Part shown: positions 63,056 through 64,000 of the stretch, in pieces
Numbering within the stretch: position 1 is the stretch's first letter
Layout: each line of letters starts with the position of its first letter
Assembly (NCBI GenBank): GCA_021390615.1
Contig: JAJEJU010000021.1
Location: 62,001-126,000 of the forward strand
Direction: 5' to 3'
Source: Rhodanobacteraceae bacterium ZG21-1
GTDB lineage: Bacteria; Pseudomonadota; Gammaproteobacteria; Xanthomonadales; Rhodanobacteraceae
DNA: 64,000 bases
Notes under the pieces: generated by a model
What the model was told of the DNA's origin: nothing
The model's database searches: none
Seen by the model: the letters and a program-made list of their open reading frames with translations, nothing else
Translations under genes and position numbers: made by a program

Positions 63056-64000
63056 TCACTCCAAATTATTCTCGCTTCGATGGGTGCCCCTTGTTGACCC
63101 GAAGGTCAGGAAGCTAACACCGGCGAGAGCAATGGCGCCGAACCCACCATAGAGCATGACCCAGCCAAAGCCATGGATCAAAGCTGCGCGCGCAAATGGT
63201 GCCGCTTGATCCGATCCTGCAAAGCTTGGCGCGACGGTCAGTTGTCCAGCAGCTATCTTTTCGGCCAGCGAGTGGAGCGTGCTCGGCTCGACATTCGGCC
63301 CAAAATGCGCCTTTAGTGAAGCGTAGATGCCCTCAATCAGAATAAGGCCCATGGCCGCGATATTCATCGCAAAAGTGATCAATCTAGCGCTGCTATCGAG
63401 CCCTGATGCCATGCCTGCCCGATGTGGCGGGACCGCCCCTGTCGTCGTGTTAGTGACCGGCGTAGAGGTAAGTCCTATCCCCAGGCCGGCCAGCAACAGT
63501 CCCGGCAATACGGCAAGCCAGTTGGCGCCGGCCGAGCTCGAGCCGACCTTCAACACGAGTAACCCGATGCCGATGATGGCCAATCCCATCGGTATGGCCA
63601 CGCGGGCCTGAAAGCGTCGCAGAACCATTTCGCCAAGAGGCTGGGCGAGCATGTAGGGCAGCACATAGGCAAGCAGTAAAAAGCCGATTTGCCGGCCACC
63701 ATAACCCAACCCGCCGGACAAATAGATAGGCAAATAGACATTGAAGGGCCAATAGCTGACATTCATCCCGATACAACCAACGATGGCGCCGGAAAAAGAT
63801 CGATGCCGGAACACGCCGAAATCGAACATCGGATGCGTGCTGTACTTTTCCGCCAGGAGAAAGACTAGGAAAGCCACCACAGACCCGCTGGCAACCGCGG
63901 CAATCCACGATGAGCTGAGATCTGAGCCCTGCGTGATAAGGAAGGAAAAGCCGAATACCGCCAGGGAGAGGGTGACCATACCGGCCATGTCGAGCCGTTT
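63056..64000 (-). CDS. DHA2-type MFS drug efflux transporter, C-terminal part (cut by window end)
   Basis: The frame runs off the right edge. The visible 314 residues after RLD correspond to the second half of a 14-helix EmrB/QacA-type transporter. GLSLAVFGFSFLI-like start, MNVSYWPFNVYLPIYLSGGLGYG, and PGLLLAGLGIGLTSTPVTNTTTGAVPPHRAGMASGLDSSARL are characteristic (motif C-like region). Ends at 63056 after RSENNLE. Probably efflux of toxic compounds. Confidence 0.88.
   Translation of the reverse strand, partial: KRLDMAGMVTLSLAVFGFSFLITQGSDLSSSWIAAVASGSVVAFLVFLLAEKYSTHPMFDFGVFRHRSFSGAIVGCIGMNVSYWPFNVYLPIYLSGGLGYGGRQIGFLLLAYVLPYMLAQPLGEMVLRRFQARVAIPMGLAIIGIGLLVLKVGSSSAGANWLAVLPGLLLAGLGIGLTSTPVTNTTTGAVPPHRAGMASGLDSSARLITFAMNIAAMGLILIEGIYASLKAHFGPNVEPSTLHSLAEKIAAGQLTVAPSFAGSDQAAPFARAALIHGFGWVMLYGGFGAIALAGVSFLTFGSTRGTHRSENNLE

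Overview
The window is about 67% GC and densely coded. A complete threonine operon, an N-acetylglucosamine (GlcNAc) locus of the TonB/NagP type and five TonB-dependent receptors (TBDRs) point to a gammaproteobacterium of the Lysobacterales (Xanthomonadales), most likely Rhodanobacteraceae such as Dyella, Rhodanobacter or Frateuria. This placement is inferred from gene content only.

Layout. 0-2.8 kb: the start of leuA with an attenuator and a Leu/Val/Ile-rich leader peptide, an XRE repressor, and a TetR regulator divergent from an isochorismatase-fold protein with twin palindromic operators between them. 3-8.3 kb: a polytopic membrane protein, then hom-thrB-thrC (minus strand) preceded by a Thr-rich leader peptide. 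8.7-12.4 kb: a TauE/SafE exporter with a persulfide-dioxygenase-like metallo-beta-lactamase protein, and a periplasmic cyclic nucleotide phosphodiesterase/nucleotidase. 12.6-19 kb: envelope proteins (LtaS-like transferase, FUSC protein, several small membrane proteins) and an oxidoreductase whose motif order looks like a circularly permuted D-amino acid oxidase.

19-31.6 kb: GlcNAc/chitooligosaccharide use. A GH20 hexosaminidase and a TBDR act at the envelope, NagP imports GlcNAc, a ROK-free Glk-type kinase phosphorylates it, NagA deacetylates and a SIS-type deaminase completes entry into glycolysis. A LacI-type repressor has matching palindromes at the two divergent promoters. A ProC-like reductase sits inside the operon.

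31.7-49.5 kb: three TBDRs, an alpha/beta hydrolase, a glycerophosphodiesterase and two ENPP-like phosphodiesterases, with PhoB-box-like repeats before the three TBDRs. This suggests scavenging of organic phosphate. An AraC regulator divergent from an NTF2-like protein and an SDR lies within it.

49.9-60.5 kb: small hypothetical proteins, including a 40-residue membrane microprotein, a translationally coupled lysoplasmalogenase plus alkylglycerol-monooxygenase-like pair (ether-lipid breakdown), another TBDR, an amino-acid permease, an outer-membrane barrel protein, an M61 peptidase and tRNA-Arg(CCG). After the tRNA the sequence becomes visibly less GC-rich and holds an MFS gene broken by one amber codon, a LysR regulator and a second MFS gene cut by the window end. 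This looks like acquired DNA.
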